This document shows positions 28,758-41,593 of a DNA stretch of 64,000 bases, piece after piece. The notes beneath the pieces were generated by a model that had not been told where the DNA came from, made no database searches, and saw nothing but the letters and a program-made list of their open reading frames with translations. The stretch comes from Salvator merianae (taxonomy: Eukaryota > Chordata > Lepidosauria > Squamata > Teiidae), in the NCBI GenBank assembly GCA_003586115.2, contig QVOM02000112.1, forward strand, positions 48,042,743 to 48,106,742, read 5' to 3'. The translations under genes and the position numbers were made by a program. Each line of letters begins with the position of its first letter. Positions within the stretch are counted from its first letter, which is position 1.

Positions 28758-31094
28758 GAGCACTGATAATAAAGTATTTACAATGTCATCAGAATATGCT
28801 CTGAAGTGTTTGCTGTATTATGATAGAAAGTATATTGATTTTAAGTGAGAAATCTATTAATTTAAAGTATCAATTTTATATAAGAAATCTCTATATCAAT
28901 TTTTTTATGGCCTGCCTTTCATTACATGTAAGCCTACGGTAGGGAACATTGCAGGCATCAATTCACTCACTGTGTTCATATATCAATTTAAACAAAGGTA
29001 GTTCCGCTTCCAGAGATTGCTCAACTAAATTTTTTATCACTCCTTGCCACTGATTATGCTCGTTGGAGCTGATAAGAGCTGAAATTCAGCAACATCCTGA
29101 CAGCGACAGATCATCCTCAGATAAACCACAGTTTAATTTGATATAAATGAGATAGAACAGTCCTCAGAAAGTTATAGTTCTGCATACTTCCTTTCATGCA
29201 TCGCATGGAATTAACTTTTGGCAGAGTCCCATTTCTCTGTTTCTTGGATTACTGCAGCATATGAACCAGTATGAATAATCTGTTAGCTTTTTTAAAACCA
29301 CCTTCTTATATCACAGTAAGATTTATTTTAAATCTTATCAGAATCTGTTATAAACTAGCATCCTTTAATAAACTGAGAGTAGGGAAAGCAAGAGTCCTAA
29401 AATTTAACATAGCTCTTTGACTCTTAGCATTAACTTTTTGCCAGCTGCAGCTCTACAGGCTCTTTTCTCATAACAAAAGAAACTTCAATTAGTATTGGAA
29501 ATGTCTTGCTTATTCCCAAGTCAATCCTACGCAACTTGGGACAAGTCCATTTTTTGCAATGCTAGTCTAAGTAAGTAGACATACTGTTTGATTCACTCTA
29601 AATAACCTTTTAAATAACATATTTGAACCACGGTTTAGAGACTTGGATGTTTTTTTGGTCTGTGGTCTGCTACTTCTTGTCAGGCACACACTTCTTATCT
29701 CTGGGGCTTCATGGTGAACTGAGTTTGTTGCAAAATCTGAATGAAACTGAATTGTGATAAATGCTAACTAAAATGTATTTATGACTGACATTTATATCCT
29801 ACTTTTCATCCAGTCAGTCCAAGGTGATGCCATGAGTTGAAAGCAGTGCTGGTTTAAATGAAAACATTTAAACAGCCCTGCATGGTTGTCTGGTAGACTA
29901 GTGTTTATGCAAGCTAGTAAAATCTGTGCTAACTTGGCTTTTGGCAGCAGGTGGAGAATAGCAAAGAGCTGCTAGGTGTGCTGCGTTTTAATATGTACAG
30001 GTGCTCAAATAGCAACACTCCAGCTGGTGCTTTGCCTCTCAACAACAGGTTGTCGAATGCCTGATTGGTACAGAGAAGTGCCACACCCAAGCAACCTTCA
30101 GTCGAAGGCTTATGCAATCTGGCCTATGCAAAAAGCTGGTCCTGTAACAATGTGGGTCTGTTTTGGATATTTTGAAGCACTCTTTTGTACACTTCTAGGT
30201 TAGAGCTAACTACAGTTTGTCCAACATTGACATTACTGCAAAACACATAAGGGAGAAGGAAGCTGCATGTAAGCTCAACTAAGAGAATACGAATTCCCAG
30301 AATGTTCACAATCTCCAAATAGTTTTGTGCCTGCTGTGGTTTCAAACGCAATCAATATGAACAGACATATATATGGTGATTTACTACACTGTAGTCTTGA
30401 GATGATCAAAATTAAATGTCAGCCTCCAGATCTGAATGAAATGGCAAAACTGACTAAAAGTAGAACTGGTGAGCAGCACACATGTAACCAAAAACATTCC
30501 TGGGGCTACAGTGAGTGATTATCAATTTCAGCTTGAAGACTACTCTGAACAATCAAGATTAAGTTGGTCATTGAGATATATTATGGCTTTATATTCTTAT
30601 TTATAGAAGTTATATGGATTGTTTCAGAAATATTTCCCAATACATTTGAGTTAGAGAAAATCCTAAATCGTACATGCTTGTGTACTATGTTATATATAAA
30701 AGTGAAGGATTCCACACAAATTGCTAATATTTGTCATATTTTAAACATCTATATAATATGATATGGTTATTTTGTTTTCAGAGAAAATTCCAAGATGTGT
30801 CAACTAGATTCTTTTGATAAGCAAACTACTCAATATTAAATAATTATATCATATATTTGCATCTAGCTTCCCTTCTCATGAGTTTCAACTAACTTCAGAT
30901 ACCTATTTTCAGTAATTAAAATTTCCACAAGAAAGAGTGTTGGATGAAAAGATAAACAAGATACACAATCCTTCCACCTCCTAAGATTCTAGAGTGCCTT
31001 TTCCTTGATTGTGGAAGTAAGTAAAGGGAAGAAATATGGACACATTATTTTGCAGAATTGCTTGGTACGTGGTTATATTTTAAAATCTACTACT

Positions 31095-31295
31095 GTCTTA
31101 AAGGGAGAGGCTATAGTTCAGTGCTAATGCAAGCATCCTGGAAAGCAGAGGGTTGCAAGTTTGATCTCCAGGTTCTCCCCAGAAACAGGCAATGGCAAAC
31201 CACTTTTGTATCTCTGCCAAGAAAACTGCATAGAGGCACTCATGGAGGTACCCATGCAGTCAACCACGAGTTGGCTGTGACTTGATGGTATTCAA
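31095..31295 (+). mobile_element. tRNA-derived SINE
   Basis: The head reads GGGAGAGGCTATAGTTCAGTGCTAATGCAAGC, with an A-box-like TATAGTTCAGTG, then a B-box-like GGTTGCAAGTTTGATCTCC. The body AACAGGCAATGGCAAACCACTTTTG...GCCAAGAAAACTGC and tail GTTGGCTGTGACTTGATGG are typical of squamate SINEs. It ends about 220 bp upstream (in transcription order) of the microexon. Confidence 0.75.
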
Positions 31296-31516
31296 AAACA
31301 GCCTTAAAAACCTATTTTAAAAAATCTGGAAGAATTTTGAGAAATATTTACGTACTGAATTCTGTGTACATAAACAATATGCTTTTTCTATTAAAAAAAA
31401 AACACCAAATAGTATTAAAAGTGGGATAATGCAAAGGAGAAAAAAGCCAATTTAAACATGCAAGCCAACACAGAAGCAAAGCGTAAAGCTTTAGAGGAAA
31501 ACAAAGGGATACCTAC

Positions 31517-31534
31517 TTTCTGCGGCTAGAAGTC
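31517..31534 (-). CDS. CASK: CASK 18-bp microexon (LLAAE segment)
   Basis: Minus-strand GACTTCTAGCCGCAGAAA, flanked by GCTAG (acceptor) and GTAGGTAT (donor). It begins in phase 1, completing Gly, encodes LLAAE, and leaves one base that joins the next exon to give Arg. Its phase (1 to 1) and length (18 bp, six codons) make it skippable without a frame change. Skipping would turn GLLAAERAVSQ into GAVSQ, removing about human residues 340-345. From memory, human CASK has isoforms lacking this segment. It is too short for ORF calling and is identified only by collinearity with its neighbours and by exact splice sites. Confidence 0.9.
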
Positions 31535-31989
31535 CTAGCAGGAAGGCAGCATTTGGACAAACAACAAATAGCATGAAGATTCAAAATAAGCACTTATAAA
31601 AGCTGCAACTTGGTATACTAGTTTAGCCACACAAAAAATATTAAGACAGAAACACTCCTTAGTTTATACAATAATATTGGGTAAATTAGTCATGAAATAT
31701 AACATTCAGGACTATGGCTTATAGATAGTTTTCACTGTTTATGACAGCCCCTTTCATGGTCTTAGATTTTGAAACTGAGTACAGTGTTTCTGCTACTAAT
31801 TATGCCATACAGGAATGAGAAAACAAAAGAGCACATCACATTTTATTGAAAATTTGCCAACAGAGATACATAATATCACAAAACTGAACAACCAGGATAT
31901 AATCATAATTTAGAAGTCAGAATGTAATAAAATACTTTTTCATTTGCGCAAAAATAACAAATGCTAAACGTTAGTTTGTAATCAATAGT

Positions 31990-32380
31990 AAAATTTGTTT
32001 ATTTATTATTTGCATTTCTAACCTGCCTCATACCTGAAAGTCTCTGGGTAGGTTACAACAATAAAAACGAAGTATAAAATAGACACATTAAAAACAGTAA
32101 TAGTGCCTGAAAGAAGGGAGGTAAAGCTGGTCCTCAGCCAAAGGCCAGGGTAAATTGGTGCATTTTCAATTTCCTGAACCTATGAAGTGAGGATGCCTGA
32201 TGCACCTCAGGTGGGAGACTATTCATAATGTGGGGGCTACTACTGAGAAGGCCCTATCCTAGGTTCTTACCCCTTTAACTAATGAATATGATAGGCCTCC
32301 TCTGCAGATCTACAGGAGAAGGCGTTCCTTAAGATATTTGGGGTCCAAACCATTTAGTTTGTTAGTAGGAAATGGTTTGA
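31990..32380 (-). mobile_element. L2 LINE 3' fragment, antisense
   Basis: Shares CTGGGTAGGTTACAACAATAAAAAC, GGAGGTAAAGCTGGTCCTCAGCCAAAGG, CACCTCAGGTGGGAGACTATTC and ATATTTGGGGTCCAAACCATTTAG with the longer antisense L2 copies at 57270-57840 and 62490-63990. It includes the 3' UTR and the last coding segment. Confidence 0.75.
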
Positions 32381-33001
32381 TGTACCAGACATTATCAATT
32401 CTGTCAAGTTATTAGGCTGTACTGACAACATTTTATGTCACCAAATTCAACACAGTTGCCTCCAATGAAGTGGTGGTTAAAAATTATTCGAACAATTTAT
32501 TTGTACCTGTAATAGCCGGACCAGGAAAATTATGGCAGAACTGCATTATGACTAATAAAAATATTCTTTACATTGCTCAAATAGGAAAACACATTATGGA
32601 AACACGATTAATTACTTAGATTGATAAGCTGCTCTTCAAAATGTGGTCTCAGTGTAGGTAACAAAGCAAAAACAGATTAAAAATCTAATTTAGAAAAAAT
32701 AAACCATAATTTAAAGTCATAAAAGCACTTTAACAATAGTGCAAACCCAAAGGCGGCACAACAGGATGGTGAAGGGCCATCTGAAAAAATCAAAACCCTG
32801 GTTGAAAAGAACTATTTGTTTACTTATAGTAAACAAACTGAGAATCAGTCTGATATTGTGCTACAAATTTTGAAGCTACTTATATTTTTTAGTTTGTTTT
32901 GGGAGTTAGGGATGTGCTGAACTGCAGTTTGACAAAGTATGAATTTATTAGAGACTTAGTGCTATCAGGTGTTTTATCCAACAGCCCTAGTTTCTTTATG
33001 T

Positions 33002-33163
33002 GACTCATGAGGAGTTCAAATGGTGTGGGAAACTTATTCATTTCATGTACAGCCCCCCTTCATGGGAAACACACCGTAGCCCCACCCACAGAAGAGACTA
33101 TAAGGGCAGCGGCCATGCTTTGGGAAATGGATAAGTTTCCCACACCACTTGGACTCTCTATGA
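33002..33163. repeat. Inverted repeat, arms about 40 bp
   Basis: GAGTTCAAATGGTGTGGGAAACTTATTCATTTC near 33012-33044 pairs with GGAAATGGATAAGTTTCCCACACCACTTGGACTC near 33121-33154, with about four mismatches, around a spacer of about 75 bp. A foldback element or the two ends of a small transposon are possible. Confidence 0.65.
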
Positions 33164-34058
33164 CAGTCCTGAGCTTCTAACTGCAGTTTGTGCTTTGGTG
33201 ACCAGTAGTTCAGTATATCTCTGTTGGGACCTAATCTGTTTTCTTTACTCATTATTTAGTTAATTAGGGTTTTGCTTTCATGGGCTCCAAAGAACTCTGG
33301 GGTGAGGACTTTCCTAAACAAAGTAAGCTATTTAAGCTCTCACAAAGCCAGCCTGAGGTCTTGCTGACAGAAATGGGCCTATGCTTGGTTCAGTACTACA
33401 AATAATTGCTGAGGAATGTAGACTGTTGTTCCAGCTCAGAAACTACCCATATCCATCAGAGGTTTTGACAGCTATGTAGGATATGACATTTTCACTAATT
33501 GAAAGTGCCAAAGCAGTGAACAAATCATTGGCTTTAACTTACTGAGAAGAGTCCATGACTTTCAGCAATTCAATGAATATAGTATTATACATTGTGTGCA
33601 TGTCTGAATAAGTTATCTATCCTACCTAATGCTAAGCCACAATTAAGAGTTGTGAAGGGTCTTTGCTTTTGGCTTGCTGTCTTGGGGGGGGATTGTAATG
33701 GCCTGTTTGCATACTTTAGTCTTCCAAGGAGAAGCTTAAAAACAAAAGTTTAGCCTTAGGCTGCCTTAAGTGAGATCAGAAACCCAAATGGTAATTGCTA
33801 CCATCAGTGCTATCATGAATGATGCAAGCATATGAGAATTACTGGAGGATCCACTGACCATCCTGTCCAGCAGATGGAGGAAGGTTAATAATGCACATCA
33901 ATTTAGTGTTCCGTAATAGCCTAAGAACTTCAGTAAGCGATTAAAGCCCTTTCTCCACTACCCTTTATCACAGAATGAATTCTGGAACAAGGGGCAACAC
34001 ATTCACACATTAGTGTGGGCTAGGCCAAATGCCACCCCATCACGTTTCATGTGCGCTG

Positions 34059-34300
34059 AACAAAGCATGGTCCAGTATACTACAGAGGATCTTTTTTTGG
34101 CAGCACTTTAGGAAGTGCTGCCAGAAATGGGTCCAGTGCAAAACCAGTCAGACCAGAAACTCCTAAGACTGAGAACTTTGATTCCCAGCCTTTGGAATCT
34201 TGCTGCTGCTTCTGAGGGCCTTCTGGAAACAGTGGCAAGGACTGGAGCAGAATGGGCCATCTGAATGCAGATGGCCCTGTTCTGCTCCACTGGCAACATG
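34059..34300. repeat. Palindromic segments, unclassified repeat
   Basis: GGCAGCACTT TAGG AAGTGCTGCC (34099-34122) is a perfect 10-bp-arm hairpin. GGAGCAGAATGGGCCATCTG (34244-34263) pairs with 34268-34288 around a 4-base loop, with one mismatch and one indel. A stretch ending in ACTACAGAGGATC (34074-34091) resembles one at 15424-15441, hinting at a shared family. Confidence 0.5.
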
Positions 34301-34572
34301 TACCAGCTTGGGACAGGTTGCTTGTTCTGGGATGGAGTGGCCCACATATGCGGAAAGGTCCTAGTACTAGTGCTAAATTAACAGAATGCCACAGAGGTTT
34401 TAGTATAGGCGGAAGAAGGCTATGGTTTTGTAGGCTGAGAAAGAATATAAATTCTTATTGGCATGCATTTTATTTGCCACATGTCAGTAAACATCTGGTT
34501 CTGCTCACAAATTAGATTCTTGCTGGTGAACTGCACGAGGTTTGACAAAAGGCATTCAAAAAGTTCTAAAGT

Positions 34573-35018
34573 TGATGTATGCAATACAATCAACAACTGC
34601 ATTTACTTTACTGGAGGGAAAGTACTAAATGGATATTAGATAATTGGTATAAGTATCTAATGGAACAATAAACAGCAGATTTGATAAAATACAGGAAATA
34701 AGATTTACAAGTCAAGCTATGAAATGGCTTCCTAAGAATGAAGAAAAATGGAAAGATTTATTGTGTTTTTCAATGAGACCCCAAGTGCCAGAAGGACTGA
34801 GAGATGAAATAACAAGACTAATGCTTTGGTCCAGCTAAAATGAAAGTGAAAGAAGATGGAAGAAACAATCTAGATGTGGTCAATTAATGTGCATAAGGGG
34901 TAGATGGGTTGTGTGGTGTATTTGTTTTTATTTTAATTTGGGGGGAAGCACTGTTTTTTGTTATGATTTGTTATTTCTTTCTATGTAAATATCTTAAACT
35001 CCAATAAAAATAAAAATA
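34573..35018 (+). mobile_element. A-tailed retro-insertion with 15-bp target duplication
   Basis: 446 bp flanked by identical AAAAAGTTCTAAAGT at 34558-34572 and 35019-35033. The 3' end, CTCCAATAAAAATAAAAATAAA, is an A-rich tail after a polyadenylation-like AATAAA. The duplication and tail are signatures of L1-mediated insertion. The body has no intact ORF and looks like a 5'-truncated L1 3' end, though it could be an L1-mobilised transcript. Confidence 0.8.
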
Positions 35019-35432
35019 AAAAAGTTCTAAAGTCTACCCAAGAGAGTTTTACAACTATAATGTAAAACTGCTGCTTTCCCAACCCTGGTAGAAAAGGATT
35101 CCACATTTTATCGGTGTAAATTAGAACATAACTTTCAATATGTGGAATACTGAGAAGGAGCTACAATTTATTATATTCCAAAATCTTCCACCCACAAGCT
35201 TCGCTAACAGATTTTGATGTAATATATGCGAGCAATTATTCATTGCTTTTCTCCCTATCTCTGCCTCTTCTTGTCTGAAAAAGAGGCATGAATACAGCTT
35301 AAGAGAACAGTAGTGTATCTTGCTACCTAACTGCTTTTTCAGTGTATTTTATTCTACTTTTTTTTTTTTAACAATGGAACTGATCGAGGTTTGATTTGAA
35401 CCGTGTTGAGCTTGTTTGACCTGGTTCTAGAC

Positions 35433-35656
35433 CCGTGGTTCCCAACGTGGGGCACACGCCCACAGGGGGACAATTTGATTTTTAAGGGGGGCAACTTGAG
35501 AATGAGTTATTATTCAAGTTAATGGCCTTTTAGGCTTCCTCCACGTGAATAGGAGTTCACTTTTTAAACAATAAGAATTATATGTCAAGGGACGGGGCAT
35601 CAGGATTGTAGAGATGCTTAGGTGGGGCATGGCCTAAAAAAGGTTGGGAACCACTG
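35433..35656. mobile_element. Non-autonomous hAT-type DNA transposon
   Basis: 224 bp bounded by terminal inverted repeats: CCGTGGTTCCCAAC at the left, and GTTGGGAACCACTG at the right (14 bp, one mismatch). It is flanked by a perfect 8-bp target duplication, TTCTAGAC, at 35425-35432 and 35657-35664. An 8-bp duplication with CAGTGGTTC-like ends is characteristic of hAT/Charlie-group elements. It has no coding capacity. The insertion interrupts a dispersed TTTGATTTGAACC-rich repeat. Confidence 0.88.
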
Positions 35657-37443
35657 TTCTAGACTGAACCGAAACCAGTGAGGTTTGGTTTGATTTGAAC
35701 CAACAAATTTTAGTTTGTGCACAACTCTAGTTCTGTCTACTGTCCACTAAGGTCTACAAGATCCATGCTCACAATTCTATGGTGTAAAGTTAGATTATGA
35801 TCTAAGTTTAACATAGTTGGAAGGATGCATGTCTTCTGAGAATGACAGTGTTGTTTTTCTTTAAATTTTTATTACTTTCTTTCTTTACACACTTTGTGTC
35901 TAAATGTGTTTGGCGGAATAAAGGCTTCAATGAGATGGCTGTACTAGCTCGTAAAATGTCTGAATGCTTTATGTGCTCGAACACTAGTATTATTGGAGGC
36001 ATTTATTTAGCTTTTTTCAGTGGTCAAAAATCAATTTTCTATCTCCAAACTGGAAGCCTGAAAATGTGAGCTTATTGAAATCTTCAGAGTAGATTTTATT
36101 GATCTGAGAAAGGACTACAAAACTCATACTCAGTTTTTAACCCTTACTTACACTCCATTGGTTTGTTTAAATTAAACAAATAAGTTTAAGCACAAATAGT
36201 GTATCAAGAATACTGCATATATATTTTCATCTGTACCAAATTCATGAGTACAGAAGAACTAAGAAGCCAAGTTTTATTACAGACACAGTGTATTTATATA
36301 CAGACAAGGAAGAGAAATTCTGCTGATGTTGTAAAGAATATATGAGGAACTTTGCAAGTTTGAGAACAGGAAAGATGACAACACAGTCATGCAGTTGGGC
36401 TATTTCTTCTGTCCAGACTGAGAAATCACTGCAAAGCAACCCTTGGAATTCTTAGAGAGATTGAGAAAACTCATCCTGACAAAATATTGCATAATTTTTA
36501 ATTTTGAAACAACATGAGAAAACCTAACTTGTGGTTCAGGTTGGTTATATGAAAGATAGTATTATAGTTTATATTGTTACAGAACTGGTGCATGTTGACT
36601 CAGTAAGTACTGAATGTGCCACCTGAAAACAGTACCTACTAGCATTGGCAAGAAATGCTTCTCATTGTGCAGTTTGAATCAGCACAGGGCTTGCCAATCA
36701 GAGTAGAGAGTGCTGAGCTAGATGGAAAAAACGGCCTGATTTTTATTTCCTTATTTATTCAGAGAGTAAAAACAAAACAAAAACACCCATGAACCTTTTC
36801 CAGTATTTCTAAAATCCAGCGCAACTATGCTGCAACTTGAAAAAAGTTAGGAACACTAGAGAAACCTGTTTTGTTTCTTATGTTCTCCAAATCACAAAGA
36901 AAGCCTGAAAATACTACTGGAAGTGGGAATCCTTCTTAGCAGAGGTCATGAGGACTTTAAACTGAATTACTGACTTTTGCTTGTATCTGTTTATAATTAA
37001 TAATTACAAGAGACCTGGATAACCTGGCTTACTCCTGATAATTTTGATTATAGCTCTCATTAGCCCTATCAGACACACTCAGGGATGATGTAGTTTAAAA
37101 TATCATGTGAGAAGCAGTTAGCAAAACCAGTATTACCATCATATAAAATGTCCCCTTGTTCTCATAAAATAATGAGAAATCATCTAGAAATGAGAGCAAG
37201 ACGTGACTATTTTCAAGATCAACATATTCGGTCTACATATTAGATTTACATATTATCTACATTAAGTAATGTAGAGATATAATAATACAAAGCTTTAATA
37301 TATTTAAAACATTTTTTCACACTAGTCTCTAAAAGCAGCCGAGCAATTAGAAGTACTATTTGAAATTGTCCAACAGAAAGAATAATTAGAATGTATTTCC
37401 AGTAAAAGTCAGCATTTAAGTAAAAACTACTCATTCAAGATCA

Positions 37444-37629
<186 letters not shown>

Positions 37630-38564
37630 TCATTGCTATTTAAATGCAGAAACAAATCAAGGGGATTCAGAACTTGCATATAAAAAAGAAGGTTGCTTGC
37701 TCATGCCCAGTATTCATATGGTCACCTGTGCATAACATATTTTGAATCTTTGCAAAGCCATCCGTTTGACTATTTTACAGAACTACAAAGGAATTCTTGC
37801 ACACTCTTACTGCTCAGTATTTGCAATTTATTCTTGCAATGCCCATGATTAGTATCAACAGGATTGTAAATGGCACATGCAGGATAGGATGGAGAGTTAT
37901 GGCTCTGTAGATATTACTACAAGGGAAACATCATTTCCTCATACGTGTATATGTGTGATTAATGAACCAACATATTGGAAGGAACCATCAGGAAACACCT
38001 GCAAACCTGCCAAACACTGCCAAAAAGCAGTGGCCTTTGCCTGGCAGGAAGATTTGGCACACAGTTTACTGGGTTGGAGGTGGGCGTGAGAGAAGAAGGG
38101 AAGAAGCTGCAGGCATAAAGGGACCCTGTCTCACTGAACCCAAACAGCTAACTGATTTTACTTTTTCGGGCAAACAGCTCTACTGGGGGCCTGTTTGGGT
38201 TTATTATGAACCAAAGCAGGCAGAATCTGGTTTGGTACATCTGTAGCACCATGAGTCACCATATGAATCTGCTGTACTAGTGGTCATATATCTTGGGGAT
38301 CAGGAATCAACTGCAATAAGATTGTTCAACTAGCTTAGAAAATAGTCAGCCTTGATAGTAGTAAAGATATGCTTCATGTACACTGTTTTGTGAGGGAGGA
38401 GCCCAACTGGAAATCCTACTGACACTCAGTGGACAGGAATGAGATTCAGGAAGGCAAAAACAAGGTTTTTAATTGTCACAGCTTTACCTCCCACTCTTCC
38501 CCCAAATGACATAAAAGTGAAAATTTATTTCTATAAATCAGCAGCAAGACAATTCTTCAGGGCC

Positions 38565-39066
38565 ATCCATGAGAACAAAAGAACATAAGAGGAGCCTTGC
38601 TGGATCAGGCCACGGCCCACCTAGTCTAGCATTCTGTTTCACACAGTGGCCTACCAATTGCTTCTGGGCATTCTCAAGTAGAATAAAAGGCAAAACTTTC
38701 ACCTGCTCTTGACTCCCTGCAAATGGTTTTACAGACATCCTGCCTGTCTTTCCAACCTGGAGGCAGTACCTAGGCATCCATTCTAGTAGCCATTGATACA
38801 CCTGTCTTCCACGAATCTGTCCAATCCTTTCTTAAAGCCATCCAGGTTGATGGCTGTCACCACCTCTTCCAGTAATAAATTCCACAGACAGATGACCCTC
38901 TGGCTGAAAAAATACTTCCCTTTGTCGGTCCTAACTCTCCTACCCATCAGCTTCAGAGAGTGCCCCCTAGTCCTAGTGTTGTGTGATAGAGAAAAAAACT
39001 TCTCTCTGTCTACCCTATCCATACTGTGCATGATTTTATATACCTCACTTGAAAAAGGCATTTTTT
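38565..39066 (-). mobile_element. CR1-group LINE remnant (family A), antisense
   Basis: The minus strand encodes SSEVYKIMHSMDRVDREKFF, RVRTDKGKYFFSQRVICLWN and DGFKKGLDRFVEDRCINGY, the reverse transcriptase C-terminus of family A, then a stop and the 3' UTR ending near 38565 (CTGATCCAGCAAGGCTCCTCTTATGTTC). 5'-truncated. Confidence 0.8.
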
Positions 39067-39160
39067 CACAGAGAACATTGTCCTACTGAAGCAAAAGACT
39101 GGCAGTGACTATGCATATAAGACAAGAAATGGGCTCTATCATTCTGTAAGAATTATTCCC

Positions 39161-39333
39161 TTCCTTGCCAAGAAAATGGCACTTGGTGAAAGCTCAAAAT
39201 ATTATTAAGAAGAACTAGTACTGTTTTTGACTTTGTATGTACATACACTATATATGTACATACAAAGTCAAAAACATACAAAGTCTTAATAATATTTTGA
39301 GCTTTCACCAAGTGCCGTTTTCTTGGCAAGGAA
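39161..39333. repeat. Nested long palindrome (foldback structure)
   Basis: The outer arms are 50 bp each, 39161-39210 and 39284-39333, with a single mismatch. A second inverted pair, 23 bp with no mismatch, lies inside at 39223-39245 and 39253-39275, around a 7-base loop CACTATA. The unpaired spacers are 12 and 8 bases. The whole unit could fold into one long hairpin. Confidence 0.92.
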
Positions 39334-40345
39334 TTCACCTGGCTGACCCAACAGAAAATAGTTTATGCTACCAAATGCCAAGAGAAGATAGCATAATCTC
39401 CCATAAAGGGATTGAAAATTATTGTTATGTTAAACTGCACAGAAAACAGTCAATGCTGATTGCTTGAGATGCAGGGACAGAAACATACGGCATCCTTAAG
39501 CCTAAATATAGAACAAAATTATTGGTGGTATACAAAATGAACAAAGAAAATTCATTCTGTTCTTTCTAGAAAAACATTTTTTCATATTTAGCAGAACGTT
39601 CAGTGTCTGAGAGGTTCTTAATGGAATCTTCAGGATGAAAATATCATTAGTATAATATTTTATCCTTGCTTTAGCAGGCAGTATTTTTCCAGTGGCAGAT
39701 CTATTTCTTCTCTATCACCTACAGCCAAGGAAAACATGAAAGCATTGAACAATCAAAACTTAGCTATGTCTGTAGAAGAAAGATTTGTTCTTTATTACAT
39801 TTTGCCTGGTTTAGAGCAATTTATGTAGATATAAAATAAATCAACTAGCACTTCTGCTGAAGGCAAAGAGAACTGGTTCTAAAGGAGATAATACCCTCAT
39901 TTTACTTAGTGTGAATCATTTTTTCAAACAGTGATTTATTTAGCTGAATGAAAGTACCACCTGCCCTGCTATATATAACAGTGAAAAGAATGGAAGCAGG
40001 GATTAGAGGATACTGTCCTGACTACCATGTGGTAGTAGCATTGGTAGTAGTTAAAAGGAGTTAATTGTACGCTGTCACTATATCCTCAAGTAGCTGTCCT
40101 GCAGAGCTTTTTTGAGTGGCAAATAACCTCCCATTGAAGGAAAAATGGCTCCCATCCAAAATCTGCTGTGACAAATCTGCAGGACATTTTAAGGACAAAG
40201 TTCAGATTCTCAGGGGGCTGGATGTCATATTTGTAAACAGTCCAGGGGAAGTGTCCAGTGGATCATCTGGTCCAATTATTTTGGCTCAGTTTATAGCAGC
40301 CTGAGGACCTGGACGAACTGCTTGCTGGGGTTTGATTGACTACAT

Positions 40346-40470
40346 GTACTCTTTATTTATTTCATTTAAAACATTTATAACCCGCCCTTCACCATATGGT
40401 CCTGGGAGGCTATAATTAATAAATACAATGCAATACAACAAAACTACAATCCTCCCCTACCTACTGCCCC
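40346..40470 (-). mobile_element. Short L2-type tail, antisense
   Basis: TTATTTATTTCATTTAAAACATTTATAACCCGCCCTTCACC is the reverse complement of an L2/SINE 3' terminus (gggcgg...ataaat); it lies inside the split L2. Confidence 0.5.
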
Positions 40471-41593
40471 CAACCACAAAACGTTTCCCTGACCCGCTGC
40501 AGGACCACATCAGCTCCATATAAAGGAGGTACATTCCGCTTGACTCCTGGGAGGTTTTTCCTGGATCGGAACATGGTGAACCACTACCACTTGATAACTC
40601 TTCAGGGCAAGAAACTTAGGAGAGTGATAAGTATTCAACCATAGGCATGCTGGTTGAAAGTTAGTTATCCCGGTTTCAGGTCTGGTTATGGCACTGAAAC
40701 TGCCTTGGCTGCTGACCTCTTTCAGAAGAAAGACAGGGAAGTGTGGTCCTGTTGCTGATATCAAAGGCTCTCAGCAATCTAACACCACTGACCACGTTAT
40801 CCTCTCAGAAAGGCTATGGTGTTTGGGAGTCGGAGGCATAGTATTACAGAGGCTCTGCTCCTATCTCTAAGGCCGATGTCAGAACAAAGTTGTGGGAGAT
40901 TGTTGCTTGATACCCTGGGAACTCACGTGTGAGGTTCCACATGGATTCATCTTAGCTCTCATGCTCCTTAACGTCTATGTGAAGCAGTTGGGTGAGGTCA
41001 GCAGGAGAGTCAATATCCAGATAACATCCAACTTTGTCTTTCCATTCCATTTGAATCAGGAGGGGCAGTAGAAGTGCTTGGAGGAAGAAATGGGCTAGAT
41101 GGAAGCCAATAAACTGAATTCAGACAAGATGAAGGTAGAGTGTGCCATAGGGTGTTAGGTTTATGAAGCAGGGAGACATCCTGTTTTTGAAGGGGTTGTA
41201 TTGCTCTGGGAGGGACAAGTGTGAAATCTAGGGGTATTCCTGGATTTATTGCTCGAGTTTAAAGGTCAGGTACAGGTGACTACAGGAATGCCTATCTCCA
41301 GTTTCAGCTGGTTTGTCAGTTATGACCCTTTCTGGTTTGGCCACAATAATCCATTCCCTGGTAACTGGGCTATTACGACGTGTTCTATGTGTGGCCGCCC
41401 TTCAAGAAAGTTCAGAAGCTGTAGGTGATGCAGAATACAGCAACAAGGCTGCTGACAGGAACTGCTGGCTAGACAAATTGGTTCTAAAAGAACTGTACTG
41501 GATGCCAATTTGCTACCAAGCCCAATTCAAGGTACAATCATTAACTTATTAAGGCTCTAAAACAACTTGACCCCCAAATATCTAAAGAAATGC

